Of a DNA stretch of 64,000 nucleotides, positions 37,153-44,856 are shown one piece after another. Positions within the stretch are counted from its first letter, which is position 1; each line of letters starts with the position of its first letter. The stretch is taken from NCBI RefSeq assembly GCF_000192475.1, contig NZ_AEYW01000006.1:558001-622000 (forward strand). Direction: 5' to 3'. Both the position numbers and the translations under genes were made by a program. This DNA is from Ruegeria conchae. Lineage in GTDB: Bacteria > Pseudomonadota > Alphaproteobacteria > Rhodobacterales > Rhodobacteraceae. Under the pieces are notes generated by a model. It did not search any database. It was not told where the DNA came from and saw nothing but the letters and a program-made list of their open reading frames with translations.

Positions 37153-37222
37153 ATAACTAAGTCGGCCAGTCCGACGGGGAGAAAAATTCAAGAAGGGAGC
37201 CGCTCCACCGGCTCCCTTTTTC
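37153..37222 (+). ncRNA. Candidate small RNA of about 70 nt with two hairpins
   Basis: Downstream of promoter-like boxes, GTCGG-CCAGT-CCGAC (37162-37176) forms a first stem. The unpaired stretch GGGGAGAAAAATTC follows. Then GGGAGCCG-CTCCAC-CGGCTCCC (37196-37217) with TTTTT forms an intrinsic terminator. No open frame of note lies inside. Stem, A/U-rich linker and terminator is the usual build of an Hfq-binding small RNA. It is not recognised as a named family. Confidence 0.45.
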
Positions 37223-37370
37223 ATTGCCTGTTCACTGCTTAATTTGCTGTGTTTGGCGCGTTTCGGCAAAAAATTGAGTAATTTGCATACCGTCGTTCGG
37301 ATTGTTCCTGACACCGCCCTACAACAATGTTAGACGAGGCAAAAAGCTGGATCATCAAGATGAGGCATTT

Positions 37371-37964
37371 ATGATCAGGAAATTGGCACACCTTAGCATC
37401 GTGGCGGCAGGACTTTTCTGCACCACGGCCATGGCGCAGGAAAGCACCGACGCTCCGGAATCCGGGGCCGAGGTCGGTTCTGATCTGGATTTGGGCCAGA
37501 CCGGTCCCCGGATTGGTGAGCAATATGAGAAAGAGCAATCGGGCGATTGGAAAATTTCTTGCATCAAATCCGATGCTAGCCAGGATCCATGCGCCATGGT
37601 TCAGATTCTGAACAATCAGCAAGGCGATCCAATCGCCGAGGTGTCGATCGGCAAATTGCCGCAAGGAGGTGCCGCCGTCGCTTGGGCAAACGTCGTGGTT
37701 CCGCTTGAAACACTTCTGCAGGCTCAGTTGGCGGTTTCAATCGATGGTGCGCCGCGCAAGTTGTATAACTATCACCACTGTGTCCCGGTAGGATGTCTTG
37801 CGCAACTGGGACTGACACAGGGCGATATCGATGCCATGAGATCGGGATCCACTGCAGTGCTCTCGCTGGTCCCTGCCCGCCTGCCGGATCAGGTGCTGAA
37901 CATGGAGATGTCGCTAAGCGGTTTCACCGCAGCATTTGACGGCCTGACGGAGTCAGCAAACTGA
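37371..37964 (+). CDS. Invasion-associated locus B (IalB) family protein
   Basis: A 197-residue secreted protein: signal peptide MIRKLAHLSIVAAGLFCTTAMA, an acidic linker, then the IalB domain (GDWKISCIKSDASQDPCAMVQIL to SLSGFTAAFDGL). Two Cys pairs, the second in HHCVPVGCLAQLGL, match the family's disulfides. The name comes from Bartonella, but the domain is widespread in free-living alphaproteobacteria with unknown envelope function. ATG at 37371 fits the signal peptide; the upstream open frame is not used. Confidence 0.88.
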   Translation: MIRKLAHLSIVAAGLFCTTAMAQESTDAPESGAEVGSDLDLGQTGPRIGEQYEKEQSGDWKISCIKSDASQDPCAMVQILNNQQGDPIAEVSIGKLPQGGAAVAWANVVVPLETLLQAQLAVSIDGAPRKLYNYHHCVPVGCLAQLGLTQGDIDAMRSGSTAVLSLVPARLPDQVLNMEMSLSGFTAAFDGLTESAN

Positions 37965-37986
37965 TACCGAATTTAGTTAAAACCCG

Positions 37987-38015
37987 AGCCGTTGCTTAAC
38001 AGCGACGGCTTTATT
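37987..38015 (+). terminator. Terminator after the IalB gene
   Basis: AGCCGTTGCT-TAAC-AGCGACGGCT, a 10-bp stem with one G-T pair, then TTATT. It touches the 3' end of the convergent ketosynthase gene. Confidence 0.7.
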
Positions 38016-39222
38016 AAATCCGCTTTAGCGCGAGAACGGCATTCAATCCGCCAAAGGCAAACGCGTTGCTAAGTGCGACATCGACCTTCGCCTCACGCGC
38101 TTCGTTCGGCACCACATCGAGTGCACATTCGGGGTCAGGCTCTTCATAGCCGATAGTCGGGGCGACAATTCCGTCGCGTAAGGCCATGATACAAGCCAGC
38201 AACTCGACCGCGCCAGTTCCACCAATCAAATGACCATGCATTGATTTAGTGGACGAGATCATGAGGTCGTCTGCATGAGGGCCAAACACATCAGCAACGG
38301 CAGCGCATTCGGTTTTGTCATTGGCAGCCGTGCCAGTGCCATGCGCGTTGATATACCCCACGTCACTAGCGTTTAATTTTGCATCCGCCAAGGCACCGGC
38401 CATCGCACGAGAAGCCCCTTGTTTGCTTGGCATAACGATGTCAGCCGCATCTGAAGACATGGCAAAGCCCACGACTTCGCACAGGATCTCAGCGCCACGT
38501 GCACGCGCATGTTCATATTCTTCGAAGACAAAGACACCCGCACCTTCGCCTTGCACCATCCCGTTTCGGTTAGCACTGAATGGGCGGCAGGCATCTTTGG
38601 ACATGACACGAAGCCCTTCCCACGCCTTAACACCGCCAAAGCACAGCATCGATTCCGACCCACCAGTCACCATGGCTGGTGCAGCCCCACTGCGCACCAT
38701 CTGAAACGCCTGTGCCATGGCATGATTCGATGATGCACAAGCGGTCGACACCGTGAAGCTGGGGCCTTTTAGGTTGTGTTCCATCGAAACGTGGCTGGCT
38801 GCCGCGTTGTTCATCAATTTGGGGACAACAAATGGATGCACCCTGTTTTTGCCGTCTTCGTAGACCGAACGATAGTTGTCATCCCAGGTTGAAACACCGC
38901 CCCCGGCAGTTCCCAAAACAACGCCTGACCGTGCCGCGGTATCGCCCGAGAACACAATGCCTGACTGGTCAATCGCCTCTTTGGCAGCGGTCAGCGTGAA
39001 CTGTGTGAACCGATCATACAGCGTCATCTGCTGACGATTGAACCGCCCCTCAGCCTCAAAACCGCGCACTTGCCCGCCGATCTTGATCGACAACCGGTCT
39101 ACATCACGGAACTCAAGATCTGAGATACCGCATCGGCCTTCACGCATGGCTTCCAGCGTATCGGGGACAGAATGACCCAGCGAATTGATGGTGCCCGCAC
39201 CCGTAATGACGACGCGTCTCAT
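38014..39222 (-). CDS. Beta-ketoacyl-ACP synthase, FabF-like
   Basis: A 402-residue condensing enzyme with the thiolase fold. Nucleophile Cys162 in VSTACASSNHAMAQAF, first His in NAHGTGTAANDKTE, second in STKSMHGHLIGGTGAVELL, so the Cys-His-His triad is complete. It stands 8 nt after a dedicated acyl carrier protein and 2 genes after lpxD. This context suggests it makes a special acyl chain for lipid A or another envelope lipid rather than serving bulk synthesis. The main fabF is presumably elsewhere. Confidence 0.88.
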   Translation of the reverse strand: MRRVVITGAGTINSLGHSVPDTLEAMREGRCGISDLEFRDVDRLSIKIGGQVRGFEAEGRFNRQQMTLYDRFTQFTLTAAKEAIDQSGIVFSGDTAARSGVVLGTAGGGVSTWDDNYRSVYEDGKNRVHPFVVPKLMNNAAASHVSMEHNLKGPSFTVSTACASSNHAMAQAFQMVRSGAAPAMVTGGSESMLCFGGVKAWEGLRVMSKDACRPFSANRNGMVQGEGAGVFVFEEYEHARARGAEILCEVVGFAMSSDAADIVMPSKQGASRAMAGALADAKLNASDVGYINAHGTGTAANDKTECAAVADVFGPHADDLMISSTKSMHGHLIGGTGAVELLACIMALRDGIVAPTIGYEEPDPECALDVVPNEAREAKVDVALSNAFAFGGLNAVLALKRI

Positions 39223-39230
39223 ACCGGAGG

Positions 39231-39488
39231 TCAGACCTTTTCCGATACAAGTTTTTCTATGCCCGCAATAATCGCGGCCACGTTTGAAATATCGAAATCA
39301 CTCGCGGTGGGTTCGTTCGCGTTGAAGGGCACCGTGATATCAAACTCTTCTTCGATGGCAAAGATGCTCTCAACCAAACCCAGGCTATCGATGCCCAAAT
39401 CCTCGAGCGTGCTGTCGGGCGTCACATCCGAAGGCTCAAGCACGGCCTGCTCGGCAATGATTGCAATGACGCGGTCGCTGATGCTCAT
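39231..39488 (-). CDS. Specialised acyl carrier protein
   Basis: An 85-residue carrier protein; Ser35 in LGIDSLGLVE is the phosphopantetheine site. The IFAIEEEFDITVPFNAN segment after helix II, and its position beside lpxD and a ketosynthase, recall AcpXL of rhizobia, which carries very long acyl chains to lipid A, although the sequence is not the standard AcpXL. Assignment to that role is inference. Confidence 0.85.
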   Translation of the reverse strand: MSISDRVIAIIAEQAVLEPSDVTPDSTLEDLGIDSLGLVESIFAIEEEFDITVPFNANEPTASDFDISNVAAIIAGIEKLVSEKV

Positions 39489-39520
39489 CTCGATCCCCTG
39501 GTTATCGTGTTGGGGTTGAT

Positions 39521-40612
39521 TTAATCGCTTGGAGGCAGTTTGGAAACAGCCTTTTTCAACGCCTCAACGTCACGGGCCAAACGGGGCAATCGGCGTTGGG
39601 CTTTGTAAATCTCTGTGTGGCTTTCCATTTTGACCCCTGGATAACCCATAATCACGCGGCCAGCAGGCACATTCGACAGGATCTTGGTGCCTCCACCGGA
39701 TATTACCCCATCACCGATAAAGATGTTGTCGGCAACGCCAGTCTGACCACCCAATACAACGTTATTTCCGATCTCAACCGAACCGGAAACTCCAGTCTGA
39801 CCGCAGAGCAAGCAATCCTGCCCCACGCGCGTGTTGTGACCCACATGTACAAGGTTATCCAACTTGGACCCGCTTCCGATCACGGTGTTGCGGATAGTGC
39901 CGTTGTCGACGGTACAGTTCGACCCAACTTCAACATCGTCACCAATCTCGACCGCCCCAAGTGAGTGAATGCGCAACCAGCTTTGCGCTTTTGCATCCCC
40001 TTGATCGCCAAGTGTTTTCCGCGCGTTTTCTGCGCCTGATACCTCAGGCGTGACGTAGCTGAACCCGTCACCTCCGATACGCGCGCCCGGCTGAGCAATA
40101 AATCGATCGCCAATCTGCGCCCGTGCCCCGATGCTTACCATCTCGCGAAGCAGAGCGCCTTCACCCAGCGCTGCATCCATTCCAATCACGCAATGCGCGC
40201 CGATAACCGAACCCTTACCGATCTTTGCCCGCGCTCCGATCACGGCAAGCGGACCGACCGATACGTCCTCTCCAATCTCAGCAGTTTCATCGATAACAGC
40301 CGATGGGTGGATCCCCGGTGCAATGCCCTGCCCTCGATCCAGCATCGATGTTATTCCGGCCATCGCCATACGCGGGCGCTGAACAAAGATGGCGGCCTCA
40401 AGACCCAAAGCCTGCCAATCTGCCCCATCCCAAAGTACAGCGGCCCGCGCCGCGCCATTCGCCAAGGCCTCGGCATATTTGGGCGACATTGCCATCGCCA
40501 GATCGGTTGGTCCCGCATCGCCTGGCTCGGCTGCGCGAAGGATCGTCAAACTCGTCTGACCCTCGGCCACAGCACCAAGAGCGTCGGCGATTTGCTGAAC
40601 TGTGAATTGCAT
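39521..40612 (-). CDS. lpxD: UDP-3-O-acylglucosamine N-acyltransferase
   Basis: LpxD adds the second hydroxyacyl chain to the glucosamine precursor of lipid A. The 363-residue trimeric beta-helix enzyme has the N-terminal uridine domain (about 1-105, including DLAMAMSPKYAEAL), then many hexapeptide repeats. The catalytic His is in DNLVHVGHNTRVGQDC, and GGQTGVADNIFIGDG follows. The C-terminal helix ends LEALKKAVSKLPPSD-like. It usually sits in the bamA-lpxD-fabZ-lpxA run, but here it heads an operon with an ACP and a ketosynthase. Confidence 0.92.
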   Translation of the reverse strand: MQFTVQQIADALGAVAEGQTSLTILRAAEPGDAGPTDLAMAMSPKYAEALANGAARAAVLWDGADWQALGLEAAIFVQRPRMAMAGITSMLDRGQGIAPGIHPSAVIDETAEIGEDVSVGPLAVIGARAKIGKGSVIGAHCVIGMDAALGEGALLREMVSIGARAQIGDRFIAQPGARIGGDGFSYVTPEVSGAENARKTLGDQGDAKAQSWLRIHSLGAVEIGDDVEVGSNCTVDNGTIRNTVIGSGSKLDNLVHVGHNTRVGQDCLLCGQTGVSGSVEIGNNVVLGGQTGVADNIFIGDGVISGGGTKILSNVPAGRVIMGYPGVKMESHTEIYKAQRRLPRLARDVEALKKAVSKLPPSD

Positions 40613-40646
40613 GCGGGCTTCCTCGTGGCGCGTAGTTGCCCCGTGA

Positions 40647-42248
40647 TTACCCCTGAACGTCCGGCAGGGCTACCCCTGCCTTTTGCAATGCCTCCCAGAT
40701 CTTACGATCACGGTCATATACATCACGGCGATATTGAACCTCACCCTTCGGTCCGACATAGGCCGTTCTGTAGATCAGATGCACCGGCACCGGGTTTTCA
40801 AGGTTCACCTTCGTCTCTTTCCCGGTGTTCAACACACGATGGAAGAAAGATTTTGGATCCTCTTCCTGTTTGGCCAGCAATGCATATGCAAATTCAAATG
40901 GCTGCGCCAATCGAATACATCCGTGTGAGAAAGCCCGAACCTCGCGCGCAAACAAAGATTTCTGTGGTGTATCATGGAGATAGATGTTGTGCTTGTTCGG
41001 GAACATGAACTTCACCAGACCCAGCGCGTTGCTTCTGCTTGGTGGTTGACGCATCGAGAACGGGAAGTTCCTTGCGGTGAACTGGGTGAAATCAACAGCG
41101 CCCCGGTTAACTTGCCGCCCCCCACGATCAGTAATCTGGATATGCCCCACTGCGTTCGGGTTAGCTTGTAATTTCGGCAGGTACTCTTTGGTGATGATCG
41201 AGCGCGGAACATACCAGCTGGGGTTGATCACCATATGCTCCATCTCGTCCGAAAACTCCGGACTACGGCGATCATGTGTATTTTTGCCAATGACTGCGCG
41301 TGTCTCAAACGTGACCTGACCGTCATCAACGATTTTTGCCGAAAAGTCTGCCTGATTCACCAGAATGTGGCGCTCACCACGTTCTTCGGGCAACCAACGC
41401 TCACGTTCCAAAGCAACGTAAACCGCTTTCAGACGGTCGGATACTGGCCGATTGATCTCGGTGATGGTTCCATTACCTGCTACGCCATCCGGTTCAAGCC
41501 CATGTGCGGTTTGAAACGCCTGAACGGCAGCAAGCAACACGTCATCATAGTTGGGGCTTGCAGTGGGTTTCAAATAACCCATAGCTACCAACCGATTGCG
41601 CAATTTGATGACATTCGCGCCTGTGTCTCCGCGCTCAAGCTTTGTGACAGGAACGGTCTCACCCCACCCGCCCTGTTCGATCAGCGTTTCAAGCGCAATT
41701 TTCTGCTTCATCAAAGCGCGATACTGGCGTGATTGAGGCATAATCTCACGGAAGTACTCATCACCATCGCCGGCAACAAGACGCTTCAGGTGTTCTTGCG
41801 TGCTGCGCCGTTCAACATCCCGTACAAGGCCAGCATCGATTTGCGAAGGTGAAGTAACACCGGACTGTATATCGTTGGCATATTTAGCAAAAATTTGACT
41901 TAGCTCAGCCTCGATCAAACCTAAATCACGGGTTGTTCTGGCGTCCTGCATCTTCGCGATCAATGCTGAGACATCATAGCGCGCGCGTGGAAGCCCATGC
42001 ATGTCGATTGTTGACAAAGCCTTGATCAAGGCAGCGCGCCGCGCTTCATGTTCAGGAGTGCTGCCTACCCACACTGGATCAAACGCATTTTTTCGGTAGA
42101 ATTCAGCGATCGCAGTGTTTGAAATCGTGCTTTCAGCCACCGCCATCTGGAAGGCGGTGCCAGATGTCCCCGCCAATGCGACAGAAGCTGAAACTGCCAC
42201 AAAGGTAGCTGCAAATACACTAGAACGAGCGCGAGAAACAAACGACAT
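40647..42248 (-). CDS. L,D-transpeptidase (YcbB/LdtD type)
   Basis: A 533-residue periplasmic enzyme forming 3-3 crosslinks in peptidoglycan. Signal peptide MSFVSRARSSVFAATFVAVS with cleavage near residue 27; a scaffold region (40-190); a peptidoglycan-binding repeat (LERGDTGANVIKLRNRLVAMGYL); and the YkuD domain with the catalytic Cys in FSHGCIRLAQP. AAGG lies 7 nt before the ATG at 42248; a TTG seven codons earlier is less likely. Divergent from the DUF882 peptidase, another wall enzyme. Confidence 0.9.
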   Translation of the reverse strand: MSFVSRARSSVFAATFVAVSASVALAGTSGTAFQMAVAESTISNTAIAEFYRKNAFDPVWVGSTPEHEARRAALIKALSTIDMHGLPRARYDVSALIAKMQDARTTRDLGLIEAELSQIFAKYANDIQSGVTSPSQIDAGLVRDVERRSTQEHLKRLVAGDGDEYFREIMPQSRQYRALMKQKIALETLIEQGGWGETVPVTKLERGDTGANVIKLRNRLVAMGYLKPTASPNYDDVLLAAVQAFQTAHGLEPDGVAGNGTITEINRPVSDRLKAVYVALERERWLPEERGERHILVNQADFSAKIVDDGQVTFETRAVIGKNTHDRRSPEFSDEMEHMVINPSWYVPRSIITKEYLPKLQANPNAVGHIQITDRGGRQVNRGAVDFTQFTARNFPFSMRQPPSRSNALGLVKFMFPNKHNIYLHDTPQKSLFAREVRAFSHGCIRLAQPFEFAYALLAKQEEDPKSFFHRVLNTGKETKVNLENPVPVHLIYRTAYVGPKGEVQYRRDVYDRDRKIWEALQKAGVALPDVQG

Positions 42249-42374
42249 CAGATAGCCTTGGTTATTCAATGATTTGCCGCAAAATTTCTACGGCGTTTAG
42301 AAATAATGTTTGGAGGCGCAGTCAATGTCTATTCACAAATATATCAATTAGCCTCTTCTTTTTACCGTGATGCG

Positions 42375-42425
42375 TGTTTGCATCGTTGGAACTTGGATTG
42401 CAGAATTATCATGCATGTTTGCATC
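42375..42425. promoter_or_regulatory. Repeated 10-mer in the divergent cell-wall promoter region
   Basis: TGTTTGCATC occurs at 42375-42384 and again at 42416-42425, 41 bp apart (about four helical turns). Each copy is also the right half of a small inverted repeat (GATGC/GCATC, ATGC/GCAT). Placed between two divergent peptidoglycan genes, the pair looks like an operator, regulator unknown. The rest of the 345-bp gap holds no gene that I can support. Confidence 0.4.
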
Positions 42426-42593
42426 AGTTGCGCAAAAAACTGCCGAAAATTCCCCCTTGATTAAGGCGCAGGCAAAGACTCCTTGGCGGATGATTCCGAC
42501 TGTGCAATAAATCCCGCATCTGGGATGGGATAAAAATTAATACAGCGCGCGTAACATCGTGTGCAGGCAGGAACAGTACGGGACGAAACTGAA

Positions 42594-43163
42594 ATGACCA
42601 AGAGCAGTACATCGGGCTTGACCCGGCGTGCCCTATTGGGCGCATTCGCCGCAACGGCGGTTGTCGCGGCACCAACCTATTCCAAAGCAGCAGGTTTTCT
42701 TCGCGGCGGTGGCGACATTCGCCGCATTCGTATGTATTCGGGCCGCACCGGTGAGCGGATCGATATGGTATATTGGGTTGATGGAAAATATATCAAGGAC
42801 GCGGTGAAAGAGGTTAACCACTTCATGCGTGATTGGCGCAGCGATCAGGTCAAGGACATGGACCTGCGCACGATCGACATCATGGCTGCGGCGCATAATA
42901 TGCTGGATGTAAGCGAACCCTATATGCTGCTGTCTGGTTACCGCTCTCCGCAAACCAATGCCATGCTGCGCCGTCGCTCTCGCGGTGTCGCCAAGAATTC
43001 CTTGCATATGAAAGGTCAGGCTGCAGACTTGCGTTTATCCTCGCGCTCGGTCTCGCAAATGGCGAAAGCTGCAATTTCCTGCCGCGCCGGGGGCGTTGGC
43101 CAGTACTATCGGTCGAATTTCGTGCATATGGATTGCGGTGTCATCCGTTCCTGGCGCGGCTGA
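42594..43163 (+). CDS. DUF882 (YcbK-type) M15-like peptidase
   Basis: A 189-residue exported zinc peptidase-like protein. The N terminus SGLTRRALLGAFAATAVVAAPTYSKA has a twin-arginine before the hydrophobic run, so export through Tat is likely. Metal-binding motifs: SLHMKGQAADLR (His-x5-Asp type) near 140 and FVHMDCG near 180, preceded by LLSGYRSPQTNAML. The family trims peptidoglycan peptides. YcbK (DUF882) and L,D-transpeptidase are neighbours in many Proteobacteria, as here. Confidence 0.85.
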   Translation: MTKSSTSGLTRRALLGAFAATAVVAAPTYSKAAGFLRGGGDIRRIRMYSGRTGERIDMVYWVDGKYIKDAVKEVNHFMRDWRSDQVKDMDLRTIDIMAAAHNMLDVSEPYMLLSGYRSPQTNAMLRRRSRGVAKNSLHMKGQAADLRLSSRSVSQMAKAAISCRAGGVGQYYRSNFVHMDCGVIRSWRG

Positions 43164-43185
43164 TTTAACTCATAATCCCGTACCA

Positions 43186-43223
43186 TAATGTGAACCCCCT
43201 CAGTTAATGTGAACCCCCTCAGT
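43186..43223 (+). repeat. Exact tandem duplication of a 19-bp unit at a terminator
   Basis: TAATGTGAACCCCCTCAGT occurs twice, head to tail (43186-43204, 43205-43223). The second copy provides the 5' arm of the following terminator, and the first copy is a spare arm that could pair instead. It lies on the chromosome side of attL. Confidence 0.85.
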
Positions 43224-43247
43224 TATCTCTGTTGGGGGTTTTGTTTT
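43212..43247 (+). terminator. Terminator after the DUF882 gene
   Basis: AACCCCC (43212-43218) and GGGGGTT (43234-43240), followed by TTGTTTTG. About 50 nt after the DUF882 stop. Confidence 0.75.
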
Positions 43248-43308
43248 GTCGGCAGCTAGATTGCATACCAATCGCTACTGAGTGGAGCAAAAACAAACAC
43301 AAGAGAAG

Positions 43309-43327
43309 TGGCGCACCTGAGAGGATT
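43309..43327. repeat. attL core (copy of tRNA-Arg 3' end)
   Basis: TGGCGCACCTGAGAGGATT, identical to 50736-50754. After it the match ends (TACTTCC against CGAACCT), which sets the crossover within these 19 bp. Confidence 0.88.
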
Positions 43328-43392
43328 TACTTCCGATTTTCTTCCCCTTATTTCTATTTTTTTTCGGTCACTTACGTCAACTGCAAAAACTC

Positions 43393-43413
43393 ATGTGTCA
43401 CTCCATGTGTCAC
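43393..43413. repeat. Left arm repeats inside attL
   Basis: ATGTGTCAC at 43393-43401 and 43405-43413, period 12 bp, with a partial third (ATGTGT) at 43419-43424. The same repeat with the same period and orientation lies inside attR (50657-50678). A pair at each end, about 60 bp from the core, is what integrase arm sites look like. Confidence 0.65.
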
Positions 43414-43519
43414 CATTTATGTGTTAAAAGTCTGACCGTGCTAGTTTTGAGAAAGCAAGACCTCTAGTTGATGCTGAATCTGTTTACGGGGCGCTAAAAG
43501 GAACAAAGGGTTACAAACC

Positions 43520-43720
43520 ATGGATTCAATTCTAACAATCATCCTCAGTGTTCTAGTTCTGGCCTTTGTGATCTGGCTCTACATTCTACCGATCACGATG
43601 GCGGGCAAACGCAACCGGTCCGGACTAATCTGGTTCCTGATTGGTCTTGTCGGATCGCCCATACTGGCAATCCTGTTGTTGTTGGCGTTGGGCGATGCGC
43701 TAGAACAACCGACAGCCTAA
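43520..43720 (+). CDS. Small membrane protein of the element
   Basis: A 66-residue protein with two hydrophobic helices (about 4-26 and 37-60) and a short basic loop GKRNRSG between them. Both ends would face the same side. It resembles PLDc_N-like or superinfection-type small membrane proteins only in build. It is the first gene inside attL; a weak AAGG precedes the ATG. Function unknown. Confidence 0.55.
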   Translation: MDSILTIILSVLVLAFVIWLYILPITMAGKRNRSGLIWFLIGLVGSPILAILLLLALGDALEQPTA

Positions 43721-43819
43721 CACATGAACAAGAAACGGCTGCTTTACCTTACCACTAAGGAGAAGTGTATATGGTCTGCCGCTAACCGAGTGACACAACC
43801 TCTTCCCCGAAATGTCACT

Positions 43820-43858
43820 GCCATAGATTGCTGTCAGCAGATGTTTTCAATCTATGGC
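43820..43858. repeat. Perfect 11-bp inverted repeat after the serine recombinase
   Basis: GCCATAGATTG (43820-43830) and CAATCTATGGC (43848-43858), 17-nt spacer, 20 bp beyond the recombinase stop. No T-run follows on either strand, so it is not a plain intrinsic terminator. It may be a recombinase target or a folded mRNA end. Confidence 0.5.
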
Positions 43859-43878
43859 TGTGATTTCGATCGTCTATT

Positions 43879-44457
43879 TCAGCGGTTGCATTCCACAGCT
43901 ACTGACCGGTGGGCCTCATTGACGATCCGATAGACCGATCTCTGAGAAATCCTCAAGCGCTGGGCGATCTCATGCTTCTTGTAGCCCTGACCTAGTAGCT
44001 GAAGCACCTCGGCAGTCCTCATACGTGCCGTTGGTTTCCTGCCCTTATATTTACCCTCCGCTTTGGCTTTGGCTATTCCCTCTCGCTGCCGCTCCAACAT
44101 CATCTCCCTTTCAAACTGAGCGATTGACCCTAGGACATTCAGCATGAGCTTCCCTGTAGCTGTGGAGGTATCAAGGGACATGTCTAGAACTCTCAGAGCG
44201 ATACCCCTCTTTGTGAGCTCATCCACTATTTCTCCGAGATGACGGACCGAACGAGCAAGTCGGTCAAGCTTGGTAACTATGAGGACATCTCCTTCTCGGC
44301 AGAAGCTGAGAGCTTCACTGAGCGCCCCTCTACGGGCAACAGAGGAGACTTGTTCTGAGTAGATTTTCTCACATCCAACTTCTGTGAGTGCCTCCAGCTG
44401 GGCCTCCAGTCCGGCTTGTTGTTCCAGTGTAGATGTTCTTGCGTATCCGATGATCAT
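43879..44457 (-). CDS. Serine recombinase of the resolvase/invertase family
   Basis: A 192-residue small serine recombinase. The catalytic domain begins MIIGYARTST with Ser9. REGDVLIVTKLDRLARSVRHL holds the Arg pair, and the long E-helix IAQFEREMMLERQREGIAKAKAEG follows. The C-terminal helix-turn-helix (about 150-185, GYKKHEIAQRLRISQRSVYRIV) is complete, so the enzyme should be active. It could resolve co-integrates or invert DNA. The neighbouring autotransporter is a possible inversion partner, but I found no matched pair of long inverted repeats around it. Confidence 0.88.
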   Translation of the reverse strand: MIIGYARTSTLEQQAGLEAQLEALTEVGCEKIYSEQVSSVARRGALSEALSFCREGDVLIVTKLDRLARSVRHLGEIVDELTKRGIALRVLDMSLDTSTATGKLMLNVLGSIAQFEREMMLERQREGIAKAKAEGKYKGRKPTARMRTAEVLQLLGQGYKKHEIAQRLRISQRSVYRIVNEAHRSVAVECNR

Positions 44458-44601
44458 GGTGGTGATCTCCTTTAGGTTCTTAGACGTTGAGGCAATTGCT
44501 TGCCAAAAGCCGAGATCGACTTCATTGCCACCATTTCCGCCACCCTAAGCAGATGGACACAGAACCTTGGCCTATTGGCAGCATTTTTGTCTGGAAACAA
44601 A

Positions 44602-44640
44602 GGGGGGGGGTTTTAGAAACCGACTTCAAAAAGGAGGGGG
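44602..44640. repeat. Homopolymeric G tracts upstream of the autotransporter
   Basis: Nine G residues at 44602-44610 and GGAGGGGG at 44633-44640, each set between A-run and T-run. They lie in the 399-bp gap between the divergent recombinase and autotransporter genes. Such tracts change length by slippage and are used for on/off switching in surface-protein genes. These are about 170-200 bp from the likely promoter, so the effect would be indirect. Confidence 0.6.
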
Positions 44641-44724
44641 TTTATTGTTCTTATTATTACCTCTGAAAAAACGGTTCCTTAGTGGTGCAGAATCTAAAAG
44701 GTTTAAGCACCGGACATTTGACGG

Positions 44725-44741
44725 CTGACAAAAGTTGTCAG
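44725..44741. promoter_or_regulatory. Perfect 7-bp inverted repeat upstream of the autotransporter
   Basis: CTGACAA-AAG-TTGTCAG, 115 bp before the start codon. The small, A/T-centred palindrome looks like an operator. A -10-like TATAAC is at 44809-44814, so the site would lie upstream of the promoter, the position for an activator. Confidence 0.45.
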
Positions 44742-44856
44742 ATGACCGCTCTGAGCCGAAAGCAGTCAATCGTTTGACTTTTTTGAGCATTTCACAAAAC
44801 TCACCGTGTATAACAATTGAGTGTACTCTCGCTTATCAAGTAAGAGGAGAAAGCTG

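Noticed and set aside
43724..43933. Plus-strand frame of 69 codons overlapping the recombinase end
   Set aside because: No ribosome site, overlaps the recombinase gene and an inverted repeat, and shows no protein-like pattern.
44458..44856. Invertible promoter controlled by the serine recombinase
   Set aside because: I found no pair of matching inverted repeats flanking a promoter; only a 7-bp palindrome and G tracts.
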